The position numbers and the translations under genes are program-made. From Muriicola soli (GTDB lineage Bacteria > Bacteroidota > Bacteroidia > Flavobacteriales > Flavobacteriaceae), in the NCBI RefSeq assembly GCF_004139715.1, contig NZ_CP035544.1, positions 2,793,501-2,857,500 of the forward strand: 64,000 bases of DNA. Direction: 5' to 3'. Under the pieces are notes generated by a model. That model saw only the letters and a program-made list of their open reading frames with translations, had not been told where the DNA came from and ran no database searches. Positions 1 through 8,794 of this stretch are shown in pieces; positions within the stretch are counted from its first letter, which is position 1; each line of letters starts with the position of its first letter.

Positions 1-203
1 AGTAGCCACAACGGCTCTTTGTCCTGCTCATCCAGATAATAAATAAATGACATTATGAAAAAACCGGGGAAAACAGAGAGGCTTACCAGTATCAGGTCAT
101 AGATCTTCAGGGTATCAATCAATACCAATGGATAGAGTAAGACAACAAATAGTGCTGTAACTATAATGCTCGTAAACAGACTTGTCTTAAGTATCGGGTT
201 CAT
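1..203 (-). CDS. PrsW-type intramembrane metalloprotease, N-terminal fragment
   Basis: Only the first 67 codons are in the window; the gene continues past the left edge. The visible part has two hydrophobic segments (about residues 8-30 and 36-53) followed by YYLDEQDKEPLWLL. An acidic D-x-E/K-E-P-x-W-L stretch after an early helix is typical of the PrsW family, polytopic proteases that in Firmicutes cleave anti-sigma factors within the membrane. The catalytic glutamates and histidines would be in the missing part, so activity cannot be judged. The ATG lies 7 bases after the stop of the upstream gene on the same strand, so the two are probably co-transcribed. Family call is from the short signature only. 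Confidence 0.6.
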   Translation of the reverse strand, partial: MNPILKTSLFTSIIVTALFVVLLYPLVLIDTLKIYDLILVSLSVFPGFFIMSFIYYLDEQDKEPLWL

Positions 204-210
204 TCCGTTC

Positions 211-3200
211 TTAGAATTTTAAGGATACCATCCATTCGTCAAAAGACCGGTTGTCATTTCCAATTTCAAAAGCTCTTGCCCACCCAAAGGAAAAGGTTGA
301 AGACAAATGAGAAAACATAACCAGCCTGGTGTCTACCTGAAAGCCTATATTTCTGAAACTCTCAGAAAGGCCTGTAAATGAAACCGGACCTGCTACCGTT
401 GTGGCCTCGTAGTTTCTGGTAAATAATCCTCCGGCAAAAACCGTAGCATGAGAATGGGTGGCAAATAAGTTAAAAAACCCCACTTTTCTGTACCTCAGAG
501 GAGGTAGGGCAAGCTCTAAGGTGGTTTTAAAAAAACTTTTGGCGATAATACTTTTATCCGCATCAAAACTCAAACCGGCAAAAGAGAAGGTTCCCCTGTA
601 CCTTTTAGATGCTGAATTGTCAATGATATTATTTCCAAAGGCCGCAAAACCAAATCGGGTAAACGGGTTCACCCTCTTCGTAAAGGAATTTCCGGCAGAA
701 CTTCTGATCCAAAAGGATGCGTGATCCACCGGTAACTGAAAGCCTAAATCTAACGCCCCGTGTATTCTGGGATAAAAATTGCCTTCTGTGATAGAATTAG
801 ACAGGTTTAGAGACGATTTAATCCCTTTTTCTGCGTCTACCGCACCAACCGATCCTTTCAGGTCCCTGTAAGAAAACGACGTATACACGTTGTAAAATAG
901 GTTGGTATTAAAATCGTCATCTGCAAAATTGATTTGTTGAAATTCAGGAGATTGGTTTAAACCGTAAAAAGCACTGGCGCCAAAATTTAAATCGAGGTTT
1001 CTGGGATTGTCATTGATCAAAGACCGATTGTGATCAATGCCGATGTTTATTCCTTTTCTGGATCGTTTGGTAGGCCCGAACAAGTCATAAAAGTCGGCCT
1101 GATTATAAAATCCGTAAAAGTCATAAGTGCCCGCTAAAAATCCTGTCAGCTTGGCCGTTGAGTACTTAAAAGCAGCATGAAATTGTTCGTCCTTTAGAAT
1201 ATCGCTCTCCGAATCATCTAAACCGTTATCCCAGCTGTTTGGGGTATAGGACAGGGAAAGATCGATGGTTTTAAAGCCTATAGGATCCTGAAACTTGAAT
1301 CTGTAGCCAAGGCCAAATTTATTCTTGTACCCTATTAGTGTGGGGTAGGCGAAGGTTAATTTAACTTCTTTCCCGGGAATATAAACCCCCTTTTTTGCAT
1401 TGAGGCGCTCATCATCGAAATTTCCAAAATTGGGCACGTCTGTCCTCCAACCTTCTAATTCCGGATGTTTTTCAACCGTTTTATTGCCCAAAAACTCTAT
1501 GTTGGCAACTTCAATATTCCCTTCATTGTAGACGTAAACCGGCGCAAAGCCATCGCTGGTATATTTAAAGGAAAATATCTTTTCCTCATCAATGGGGATG
1601 GGCCTGAAATATCCCGTAAGTGCATTCGTAAGGATCTCTATGTCTAGCGTATTCGTATCTACCTTATAAATATTACTTACACCTGTGTAATAGGAAGAGC
1701 CCAACAAATAGCTGCCGTCCTCAGAGAATTTAAAACTCTGGGGAGAGGCCACCTCGAAATTGAAGACTTCCTTGAATTTAATACTGTCCTTTTCAAAAGG
1801 TTTAAAGGAATTGAGTTCATAAATATTTAAAAACTGGTTCCCATTGATATCGGTAAATCCGGCACTAAGGCTGAGGCCGTCCGGGGATATATCCATGTCG
1901 AACATATCAGAACCATAAGGCAGGGTGTATTTTTGCTCCCAGGTGGAGTAATTTTGAGCTTCCGGTTTGCCGGGAACCGACTTAGGTATTTTTACAAGGG
2001 TAGAGATCCCATTGAGGTGCTTTACACCCCATAGTGACTCATCTGCTTTATTAAATGCCAGATCGCCGATACGGCAGTCCTTCTGTAATCGTTTTGAGTG
2101 GCCGGTATTTAAATCGTATACATTTAAATCTCTTTTCTCGTCATTGTCGGTAGTGTAAAAAAGCAGGTCATTTTTTTCATCATATGTTAAAGAGGTAACA
2201 TTAAACAGGGTTGGTCCCTTTACGTCCTTGAGTCTTTTTATTCTTCCTGTGGCTAAATCCAATTCGGCTATGTGAGGTATTTTTCCGGGATAGTTAACGG
2301 CGACATAGATTTTATTTCTCTTTTTATCGTGATAGGCAAAGGAGACCCCGCCAAGGACTTTATCGGTGATCAACTCATCCCTGCTGATCTCACTCTCCTT
2401 TAAGTTTTCAATATTCCTTTTTTGAAATTCCTTCTCAAATTCAATCCAATTATTCCAGGAATTGGTGACAGAAACCCCATAGATTTGTTTAAAACTCGCA
2501 GCAAATCCCCTTTTGCTTCCGTCTTTTCTTTTTACCCATTCAATCAATTTTTCAGGGCCGTGTTGGTAGGCGAGGTAACTTACAAAGCGGGTGCCGTAGT
2601 AATAATAATTGGCCTTCGACATAAAATCGGCTGAGGTTCCGGCAGAAGCTAATCCTTGGGGCGAATACATCCTGCTGCCTTCAAGAACCCTTGTCCTGAA
2701 GAACATTTCATCGTAATTGCCAAGAGCATTTCCTTGTCCGCCATCCATCCAGGTTTCTACAAAAACAGCAATCCCTTCGTGCAGCCATCGCGGAGAGTAA
2801 TATCTGGGATTGCTCAAATAGCTGTAAAACATAGAGATGGGATGATCACTGGAGCTCTTTACCTTCCCAAAAAATATTTTTCGAAAGAACAAGTCGGTTT
2901 TTGAAGCATTATCTAAAGCCGCTATATGAACGAGTTCGTGATTCATTATTGAAAAAACCCTCTCCCCGGCTACACTAGATTCAAAAGCGTAGTTTAAGGG
3001 AGAAATACAGGTAGAGATAAGATTGTTTGGTAGGGAAGTTGCTCCGCCGTTTCCGTAATCCCCAAAGTCCTGAAACATCACAAACGTCTTTTCCTGTGGG
3101 TCGTAGTCGAATAAAGTTTTGTGAAATTCGAGGGCGTTATGGGAACAACGTATAGCGTGATTTAAGACATAATCGAACTGCGGACTTGTGCTTACAATGT

Positions 3201-3291
3201 TGAATTCATTTGTTTCAATTTTATTGAATTGAGAAAACACAGTATTCAAAAACAAAAGATACAGAAGAGTAAAAAAGAGTGGTTTTTTCAT
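211..3291 (-). CDS. secreted gluzincin metalloprotease with beta-propeller and C-terminal barrel-like region
   Basis: A 1026-residue exported protein. A signal peptide (about residues 1-20, ending TVFSQ) is followed by a peptidase-like domain with HELVH at 118-122 and a third-ligand motif LHEGIAVFVE with Glu172, the gluzincin HExxH...E arrangement. Residues about 310-640 contain TolB/WD40-like propeller signatures (DLNTGHSKRL, SPDGLSLSAG, SEDGSYLLGSSYY). The last about 380 residues are rich in alternating aromatic strands (GLGYRFKFQD, HAAFKYSTAKL, FSFGWARAFE) and end in a hydrophobic strand SLKF, resembling an outer-membrane barrel. I infer surface anchoring of a protease by its own barrel. 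Substrate unknown. Followed closely by the PrsW-like gene, preceded by a terminator, so it probably starts its own transcript. Confidence 0.75.
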   Translation of the reverse strand: MKKPLFFTLLYLLFLNTVFSQFNKIETNEFNIVSTSPQFDYVLNHAIRCSHNALEFHKTLFDYDPQEKTFVMFQDFGDYGNGGATSLPNNLISTCISPLNYAFESSVAGERVFSIMNHELVHIAALDNASKTDLFFRKIFFGKVKSSSDHPISMFYSYLSNPRYYSPRWLHEGIAVFVETWMDGGQGNALGNYDEMFFRTRVLEGSRMYSPQGLASAGTSADFMSKANYYYYGTRFVSYLAYQHGPEKLIEWVKRKDGSKRGFAASFKQIYGVSVTNSWNNWIEFEKEFQKRNIENLKESEISRDELITDKVLGGVSFAYHDKKRNKIYVAVNYPGKIPHIAELDLATGRIKRLKDVKGPTLFNVTSLTYDEKNDLLFYTTDNDEKRDLNVYDLNTGHSKRLQKDCRIGDLAFNKADESLWGVKHLNGISTLVKIPKSVPGKPEAQNYSTWEQKYTLPYGSDMFDMDISPDGLSLSAGFTDINGNQFLNIYELNSFKPFEKDSIKFKEVFNFEVASPQSFKFSEDGSYLLGSSYYTGVSNIYKVDTNTLDIEILTNALTGYFRPIPIDEEKIFSFKYTSDGFAPVYVYNEGNIEVANIEFLGNKTVEKHPELEGWRTDVPNFGNFDDERLNAKKGVYIPGKEVKLTFAYPTLIGYKNKFGLGYRFKFQDPIGFKTIDLSLSYTPNSWDNGLDDSESDILKDEQFHAAFKYSTAKLTGFLAGTYDFYGFYNQADFYDLFGPTKRSRKGINIGIDHNRSLINDNPRNLDLNFGASAFYGLNQSPEFQQINFADDDFNTNLFYNVYTSFSYRDLKGSVGAVDAEKGIKSSLNLSNSITEGNFYPRIHGALDLGFQLPVDHASFWIRSSAGNSFTKRVNPFTRFGFAAFGNNIIDNSASKRYRGTFSFAGLSFDADKSIIAKSFFKTTLELALPPLRYRKVGFFNLFATHSHATVFAGGLFTRNYEATTVAGPVSFTGLSESFRNIGFQVDTRLVMFSHLSSTFSFGWARAFEIGNDNRSFDEWMVSLKF

Positions 3292-3311
3292 ATTAAAGTT
3301 GGTATTGAAAG

Positions 3312-3341
3312 AAAAAAGGAGAAAATAAAATTTCCTCCTTT
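3312..3341 (-). terminator. rho-independent terminator after the nonapeptide-repeat gene
   Basis: On the minus strand AAAGGAG and CTCCTTT form a 7-bp stem around an AT-rich loop, followed by a T run (complement of the A run at 3312-3317). It sits 23 bases after the stop codon at 3364 and before the next minus-strand ATG at 3291. Confidence 0.6.
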
Positions 3342-3363
3342 AATTGCTTGTCAAACTGCCATT

Positions 3364-4320
3364 TTAATAGTCCGCAGTCGCCATCCTTTTTTGAAAATCA
3401 GGAGTAGCCATCATCTTTTGAAAATCAGGTGCAGCCATCATCTTCTGGAAGTCGGCCGAGGCCATCATCTTCTGGAAGTTAGGCGCAGCTACCATCTTTT
3501 GGAAACTAGGCGCACTTAACATCTTCTGAAAATCGGGTGCAGCCAGCATCTTTTGAAATGAAGGTGCGGCCAGCATCTTTTGGAAGGAAGGTGCAGCCAT
3601 CATTTTCTGGAACGAGGGTGCAGCCATCATCTTCTGGAAGTCGGCCGAAGCCATCATCTTCTGGAAGTTGGGCGAAGCCACCATTTTCTGGAAGGCGGGT
3701 GCAGCCAACATCTTCTGAAAATCAGCTGATAAGGCTAACTTCTTAAATTCAGCGGAAGCCATCATCTTTTGAAAATCAGCGGCGGTGATCATCTTCTGGA
3801 AATTGGGCGCAGCCATCATTTTTCTAAAATCAGGAGCGGCTAACATCTTTCTAAAGTCAGGTGCAGCCAGCATTTTCTGGAAGTCGGCTGTAGCCATCAT
3901 CTTTTGGAAGTCGGCCGTGGCCATCATCTTTTGAAAATCAGCAGCGGCCATCATCTTTTGGAAATCGGCTGTAGCCATCATCTTCTGGAAATCAGCTGAA
4001 ACCATCATCTTTTGAAAGTCTGCCGATGCAACGAGCTTTGCAAATTCTGGATTTGCAATCATGTTCTGAAAATCCTGATTATTCAGGAATTCCTGAACGT
4101 CTTCTCCATCGAGGGTGACTTCAACGTCGTTTCTGTTGTCGTACTTTTGAGCTTTTTTAGCCCCTTTGATAGATTTATCCCCGGAACTCGATAGTTCTGA
4201 AGAATTGAACTGAATTGCGCCTGTCTCTACCAATAAATAGAAAACAGCGCCAATCACTAATACAATGGCCACGATCAAAAAATTTAGTTTCCCGTGGACT
4301 TTACTTGTGTGTTTACTCAT
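3364..4320 (-). CDS. membrane-anchored nonapeptide-repeat protein
   Basis: A 318-residue protein that I do not recognise. Residues 1-12 are basic, 13-31 form one transmembrane helix (LNFLIVAIVLVIGAVFYLLV), and 32-81 are a polar acidic linker. Residues 82-315 are exactly 26 tandem units of nine residues, consensus [AP]-[DSN]-F-Q-K-M-[ML]-A-[AST]; the protein then stops at ADY, as if in a 27th unit. Phe at position 3 is present in all 26 units, and Lys/Arg at 5 and Met at 6 are nearly invariant. The topology suggests the repeats lie outside the cytoplasm. Half the units start with proline, which argues against one long helix and for short capped helices; nine residues are 2.5 helical turns. No enzymatic motif is visible. 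Function unknown. Confidence 0.85.
   Translation of the reverse strand: MSKHTSKVHGKLNFLIVAIVLVIGAVFYLLVETGAIQFNSSELSSSGDKSIKGAKKAQKYDNRNDVEVTLDGEDVQEFLNNQDFQNMIANPEFAKLVASADFQKMMVSADFQKMMATADFQKMMAAADFQKMMATADFQKMMATADFQKMLAAPDFRKMLAAPDFRKMMAAPNFQKMITAADFQKMMASAEFKKLALSADFQKMLAAPAFQKMVASPNFQKMMASADFQKMMAAPSFQKMMAAPSFQKMLAAPSFQKMLAAPDFQKMLSAPSFQKMVAAPNFQKMMASADFQKMMAAPDFQKMMATPDFQKRMATADY
3376..4077 (-). repeat. 26 x 27-bp coding tandem repeat
   Basis: The DNA encoding residues 82-315 of the nonapeptide-repeat protein is 702 bp, i.e. 26 contiguous 27-bp units on the minus strand. On the plus strand the units read as variants of a core such as CATCATCTTTTGAAAATC. Units differ at many third positions (Lys AAG/AAA, Phe TTC/TTT), so the array is diverged at DNA level while the protein pattern is retained. 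Confidence 0.95.
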
Positions 4321-4886
4321 AATTAGTGTATTAAATTAATTATTTCCCAAACAACAATAAAGTTGAAAAGCATAGCTACTATAGCTAGTTACTAAATATA
4401 ATAAAAAAATGTTAAAAAAACTCTTTATTTACCTCATTTTTAGGAGGTTAAATCTATAATGGGCAATAAAAATCACCCTGGGTAACTAGTCCCCGGAATG
4501 ATCTTTGGATTGTGAAGTATCATCAAATATGTTATTGTCCTCTTCTAAAATAAAGGGGATAGAAGAATACAAAGTCTGATCTTAGTTGGCCTTTAAAAGA
4601 TAATTTATTTATAATCTCTATATGTAAAGCAAGGGACGAATTATACCTAATACTGTCCGGAGAGGTGGTTTGAGTGATTAAAGCAGGATCACCCTTTCAT
4701 AAATACAGCGCCTCAATATTTCTATGTTGAAAATAGTATCTTCGGAAAGATCAGAAAGATGCCAGATGTCCAAAAGCAACACCTCCCAGTAAGGTATTAA
4801 AGCCTAAGCAAATCGTTTCCAATTTTATGTGACTTCCGTCTAAATCCTGTGTCTTAACGTATATAAAGACAAACCACATATATATT
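4321..4886. other. 566-bp intergenic region with one operator-like site
   Basis: AT-rich non-coding region between divergent genes. It contains the 25-bp operator-like palindrome at 4634-4658. Near 4385-4400 the minus strand reads TATTATATTTAG, a possible -7 element (TAnnTTTG-like) for the nonapeptide-repeat gene. A 61-codon minus-strand reading frame at 4751-4936 overlaps the lipoprotein start and shows no recognisable features. I see no other structure. Confidence 0.5.
4634..4658 (-). promoter_or_regulatory. 25-bp imperfect palindrome, operator-like (site 1)
   Basis: On the plus strand the site begins GGACGA and ends ATACTGTCC; on the minus strand it begins GGACAGTAT and ends TCGTCC. The ends form an imperfect inverted repeat. 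The same outer sequences with the same 25-bp length occur at 8770-8794 and 19960-19984. Here the site lies 313 bp upstream of the nonapeptide-repeat gene (minus strand, same orientation as the other two sites relative to their genes) and 228 bp upstream of the plus-strand lipoprotein gene, so its target is uncertain. Confidence 0.55.
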
Positions 4887-5093
4887 ATGAAATTTAAAAC
4901 CACACTTTTAGCAATTATGTTCTGCGGGGCGCTCACTTTTTCGTGTAGGAATACCCAAAAAGAACAGAAGGAATTAGACCGTCAGATTGAAGAGATAGAA
5001 TCTGTAGAACAAGTGATCGATTCCACGGCTGAAGAAATTCACAAAAAAGCCGAAGAGGTAGATGAATTAATTAAACAATTAGATAGCATTTAA
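4887..5093 (+). CDS. small coiled-coil lipoprotein
   Basis: A 68-residue protein with a lipoprotein signal peptide (LTFSC, Cys20) followed by a short acidic and lysine-rich helix (about 24-66: EQKELDRQIEEIES, VDELIKQLDSI) with hydrophobic residues spaced for a coiled coil. The size recalls small Lpp-like lipoproteins, but there is no clear homology. The next gene starts 11 bases after its stop and also encodes a charged coiled-coil exported protein, so the two form a probable operon ending at the terminator at 5884-5920. Confidence 0.7.
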   Translation: MKFKTTLLAIMFCGALTFSCRNTQKEQKELDRQIEEIESVEQVIDSTAEEIHKKAEEVDELIKQLDSI

Positions 5094-5104
5094 ACACTGA
5101 TCTT

Positions 5105-5860
5105 ATGAAAAGAATATTTTTAGCAACGCTTTTATCATTCGCTTTTATAGCTGTTGGACAAGCACAGAGTAAAGGAAAAGGAAAAGGCAAGGAAAAGGCC
5201 AAGGAAATGCGCGAAAAAGCAAATGAACGTGCTGAAGAGGAGCGTGAAAATGCCGAGGAAACAGCAGAGTACGAACAAGAGAAAGCCAAGAAAAAAGTAA
5301 AAGAGAAAGAACAGGAGGCCCGTGAAAAAGGCAAGGATAAAGCGAAAGAAGCCCGTGAAAAAGGCAAAGATAAAGCTGAAGACGAACGCGAAAGAATGGA
5401 GGACGAAGCCGAAGACGCTCGTGATCGTGCCGAAGACGCAAGGGAACGTGAGAATGAGGCCATGGAAGATGCTCGTGAACGAAATGAAAAAGTCGACAAA
5501 GGCTATAAGGGCAAAGGAAATGCATATGGTCGGGATAAGGGCGATATGAGTGGCCGTGAATTTGGACAATACCGTGCTTCTCAGGCCCGTGAGAAACTAG
5601 CTGAAACCGAAGCAGCTCTTGAAGAGGACGAACGCACCCTGCGGCGCGGCAGAACGGCACTTGATGAGGCCCGTGAACGCGTCAAAAAGGCAAAAGAAAC
5701 AGGAGAAGACCAAGCTGTAATTTCCAAAAAAGAAGAAAAGCTGACCGAAATGGAAACTAAATTGAAGGAGCTTGAAGAAAGTATTCAAAAAGGCAAGGAC
5801 AAACTTCGGGAAAAGAAAGAGCAGTTGAAAAAAATGGAAGAGACTGAGAAGCAGGAATAA
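5105..5860 (+). CDS. exported highly charged coiled-coil protein
   Basis: A 251-residue protein with a signal peptide (about 1-21, ending VGQAQ) and an almost wholly Lys/Glu/Arg/Asp/Ala mature chain. Residues 22-118 are a repeated pattern of REKGKDKA and DARDRAED type; 119-145 are glycine-rich and flexible (KGYKGKGNAYGRDKGD); 146-251 form a second long coiled coil (LEEDERTLRRGRTALDEARERV, then KKEEKLTEMETKLKELEE). No catalytic motif. It probably acts as a periplasmic structural or binding protein together with the small lipoprotein just upstream. Such low-complexity sequence makes family assignment unreliable. Confidence 0.75.
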   Translation: MKRIFLATLLSFAFIAVGQAQSKGKGKGKEKAKEMREKANERAEEERENAEETAEYEQEKAKKKVKEKEQEAREKGKDKAKEAREKGKDKAEDERERMEDEAEDARDRAEDARERENEAMEDARERNEKVDKGYKGKGNAYGRDKGDMSGREFGQYRASQAREKLAETEAALEEDERTLRRGRTALDEARERVKKAKETGEDQAVISKKEEKLTEMETKLKELEESIQKGKDKLREKKEQLKKMEETEKQE

Positions 5861-5883
5861 CCCCATTTTTCCTCAAATCTTTC

Positions 5884-5920
5884 AAACCGCATTTAGGGAA
5901 ACCCGAATGCGGTTTTTTTT
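5884..5920 (+). terminator. rho-independent terminator
   Basis: A 10-bp perfect stem AAACCGCATT / AATGCGGTTT around a 12-base loop, followed by eight T residues, 24 bases after the stop of the charged coiled-coil gene. Confidence 0.9.
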
Positions 5921-6018
5921 ATCAATTTAAATGAATCGATCGAAAGTTTACCGCTAGACGCAAACCAGCGCATTACTTTACCTGAAAACAGTATCTTGGG
6001 GATTATTAATAATTCAAA

Positions 6019-6309
6019 ATGCCCAAAAACAACTCATCCAGATCCTGGATAGATATAGTAACTGAGCTTGTAGAGCTGTTCTTTAAAAGTTCGAGCCGAA
6101 GCAAACGCGGCAGGACATGGCACCAGCATGTAGTGCCTTACGAAAACGCCTGGGCTGTGAGACGTGAAGGGAATAAGCGGATTACCTCTAAGCACCGGCG
6201 CCAGGATACCGCCATCAATAAAGCCAAAAGACTGGCCAGGAAGTACAAGGCCGATGTGATCATCCACCGGGAAGATGGGAGTATACGAGACCGGATTAAC
6301 TACGATTGA
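6019..6309 (+). CDS. DUF2188-domain protein
   Basis: A 96-residue basic protein. Residues about 34-94 match the DUF2188 pattern: WHQHVVPYENAWAVRREGNKRI, a helix with AINKAKRLARKYKADVIIHRED, and GSIRDRINY at the end. The family is small, cytoplasmic and of unknown function; it is often found as single genes. The N-terminal 33 residues (serine and arginine rich) are an extra segment. It stands alone: its stop is 7 bases from the convergent stop of the next gene. Confidence 0.8.
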   Translation: MPKNNSSRSWIDIVTELVELFFKSSSRSKRGRTWHQHVVPYENAWAVRREGNKRITSKHRRQDTAINKAKRLARKYKADVIIHREDGSIRDRINYD

Positions 6310-6316
6310 GTCACTC

Positions 6317-6706
6317 TTACAACTTTACCCTGCTTATCTCCACCCCCTCGGGCCGCGAGATATCGGCTTCTTTTTCTGCGGTGATAAAAATTTCCGTCCC
6401 CACAAAGGAGGTAATGGTTTGCAACTCTGAATCTTCCCCGTTCTCATTGTAAAGTGCCCCGATATTTTTTAAGCCATTTTCCTCACTTACCAACCACACT
6501 ACATAAGTGGTGGCATCGCTACTAACCCTATCCGGACTTGCCAGGTATTTGGCTTTTACCGTGATTTCGTTGTTGTCATTATTATCGGTCTTTTGCTTTA
6601 CGGTGATCTCAGCGGCAGGAGCCAGCTCGGAAACCGGGAAGGTTTTGGTGGTTGCACAGGAGGTGAGGAGCATTACAAAAACAACGAGTATAAGCTTGGG
6701 TTTCAT
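6317..6706 (-). CDS. small lipoprotein of unknown function
   Basis: 129 residues from the ATG at 6706 (a GTG codon directly before it is also in frame). The signal peptide ends in a lipobox LLTSC with Cys17. The mature part holds YVVWLVSEENGLKNIGAL, which resembles the anti-sigma-K (RskA) C-terminal fold signature, followed by TITSFVGTEIFITAEKEADISRPEG. The resemblance is only local, and no zinc-binding or transmembrane segment of an anti-sigma factor is present, so I leave the function open. Convergent with the DUF2188 gene. Confidence 0.65.
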   Translation of the reverse strand: MKPKLILVVFVMLLTSCATTKTFPVSELAPAAEITVKQKTDNNDNNEITVKAKYLASPDRVSSDATTYVVWLVSEENGLKNIGALYNENGEDSELQTITSFVGTEIFITAEKEADISRPEGVEISRVKL

Positions 6707-6781
6707 CACAAAATAAATTAAGAATTCACAGGAATATAATACTTTTCACTGAGCTATAAAACATGATTTTCAGGCATTGAA

Positions 6782-6806
6782 AAACCCGGTCTTTACAACC
6801 GGGTTT
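6782..6806 (-). terminator. hairpin terminator after the propeller lipoprotein
   Basis: A 9-bp perfect stem AAACCCGGT / ACCGGGTTT with a 7-base loop, 36 bases past the stop at 6842 of the minus-strand propeller gene. T residues follow on the minus strand. Confidence 0.75.
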
Positions 6807-6841
6807 GTATTCCAAATAGGTCCTATCACTATTTTTTAATT

Positions 6842-8660
6842 TCAGCGTACTTTATTGGCACGAATCTTATAAATGACTCTTTCTCCGCCACCGGTTACAT
6901 AAATATCACCAGATGGTCCCACGGTTACACCGTCAAAGAACCAATATGGAGGAAAGATTGGCAGAAAGCCATCAAAGAAATTAAAACCGTCTGCCAGTAC
7001 GGTTATTTCTCCTGAAGAAAGGTCCTCTATTCTGGAGAGACGAGATGCGCCTACTTCAACCACCAGCAGCTTACCGTTTTGATCTAAAGCGATCCCTTCA
7101 GGTCCTTGTAAATCTAATTCGAAAGTGGTGACTGTTGATAAGCCTCCATCAATGTCAACCTGTACAATATCACCATTAAAATAGTCGGCTACCCAAAGGG
7201 TTTGACCATCCGAAGCCACACCTGAAAATAAACCGGGTAGAATCAGTGCATTGTCGCTCAGCCGGATGATCCCCCTAGCCCCACGTCATTGACATAAATT
7301 TCTCCCTGAACCCTTGTGGCATCGACCGGAGCATCAATTTGTGGTGCAGCATAATTTTCTATGACACCCTCGTTCGGGTTCCATACCTGCAATCCGGGAC
7401 TAAAAAATGAAGTTATGATAAGATCGTCCCCGTCTGCCGTTACATTCATGGGCAGGATCAGGGAGGCCAGGCCTTTTTCGGGTACCACAGGGATGAGATA
7501 TCCCTTATAATTGTTTTGCTGTTGGCCGCTGGTTCCGTTGAATTGCCGTAGTTGAAACAGATCAGCCTCGTAGAGTATGTCCTGATTATTTGATCCTTCC
7601 ATAACGGCCAGTCCTTGTGGCATTATAATGCCCCCTGGACTTAGGATTCGCGCCTGGCCACTTTTGAGAATTTCGGCTACCCAGCCTTCGTCATTATTGG
7701 TCATATACAGTGAGCCGTCATCGTCAAAGGTCATGTTATCCAGACCCGGTTGCAGGGTAGTGAACAGCGTTTTGTCATCTTCCCCATCCGGATTTACCTT
7801 CCAAACTTTACCGGCCTGATCCAGTACATATAACAAGCCATCCGGGCCAAACTTGGCAGCCGCGGGATTAAACAAATCTGACGGAGGAGGAAAACTTCCT
7901 GCAACAATTCGAATGGCTGGACTAAACAGGCCCGACAGGTCTGCAGGAAATACGGTGTTATCGGGAATGGCGTCAACATCAATCGCAATAACCAAATTGA
8001 GGGCAAACAGGGCCCGTACAATACTAAACGGCCATCCTCCTCCACCCTTGTGTCGAAGGAATTGAAAAACCCTAAGCAAAATCCTGTAGGACAGGATATG
8101 ATATGACGAGGTGGAAGATCAAGTTCCGGATCCAATTCGAACAAACCATCTCCCAGAAAATCCAGGGCGACAAAAAGCCTTCCATCTTCAGAGAAGCGGA
8201 TGGGATTCACCCCTGGGGCCACAAACTGTTTCTTAACAACTCCGTCTTTCAGACGCCCCACTTCTCCCGTGAGGATATCGGTCCAGTACAGTGCAGTTCC
8301 ATCCGGAGAAAACACCACATCATCAGGGCCATCAACGCCTTCCCTTATTCTTTCGATAATTTTCCCATTGTTCTTGTTTATCACGGCAATCTCTTGTCCG
8401 TTAACAGTACCTACATAGATATGTCCGTCCGGTCCAATGTCAAGACCATTTGCGGCATTTAATGCGGCGCCTTTAACCAGGGTCTTTAATACAGCATTCC
8501 CGGATTTCTTTTTGTTTTTTGATTTAGACCTTGCACTAGTGGCTTCGAGGTTTTCCTGATTTGAAACCGGGTCTTCACTACAAGAATAGGACAGAATGAA
8601 CACCACGAGAAGTGCCGCTCTAAGCAGAGCCTCTAGGATTGATTTTTGAATGGTTTTCAT
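6842..8660 (-). pseudogene. NHL/SMP-30-type beta-propeller lipoprotein, two frameshifts
   Basis: Three overlapping minus-strand frames together encode one protein of about 606 residues. The start is the ATG at 8660 (MKTIQKS), giving a lipoprotein signal with Cys27 (SYSC); an in-frame ATG at 8744 would put 28 unsuited residues before it. Propeller repeats follow: GLDIGPDGHIYVGTVNG, VVFSPDGTALYWTDI, AAAKFGPDGLLYVLDQAGKV, MASDGQTLWVADYFNGD. The frame is lost at 8010-8012 (three G on plus strand) and at 7271-7275 (five C on plus strand). In each case adding one base to the run restores the reading (YGPLFALN and GLGGIIRLSDN), and the total then is exactly 607 codons. I think sequencing error is more likely than true decay. 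Probable role: surface-exposed binding or lactonase-like propeller. Confidence 0.8.
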
Positions 8661-8769
8661 AAGAGTTAATTTTAATGGTTGGTTATTAATGATATGCAAA
8701 ACAGAGGGATACAACGAATTACCCAGATAATTAATATAGCCCATATAAAATGAAATACTACGCCGGGTA

Positions 8770-8794
8770 GGACGAAATACACTAAATACTGTCC
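8770..8794 (-). promoter_or_regulatory. 25-bp imperfect palindrome, operator-like (site 2)
   Basis: Outer sequences GGACGA and ATACTGTCC (plus strand) as at 4634-4658 and 19960-19984. It lies 109 bp upstream of the ATG at 8660 of the propeller lipoprotein, oriented GGACAGTAT...TCGTCC toward that gene. Confidence 0.65.

Noticed and set aside
3376-4077. 27-bp tandem repeats as a possible CRISPR array
   Set aside because: Units are contiguous, without spacers, and form an open reading frame of 26 nonapeptides.
4751-4936. 61-codon minus-strand frame before the small lipoprotein
   Set aside because: It overlaps the lipoprotein start, has no recognisable feature and no ribosome-binding context.
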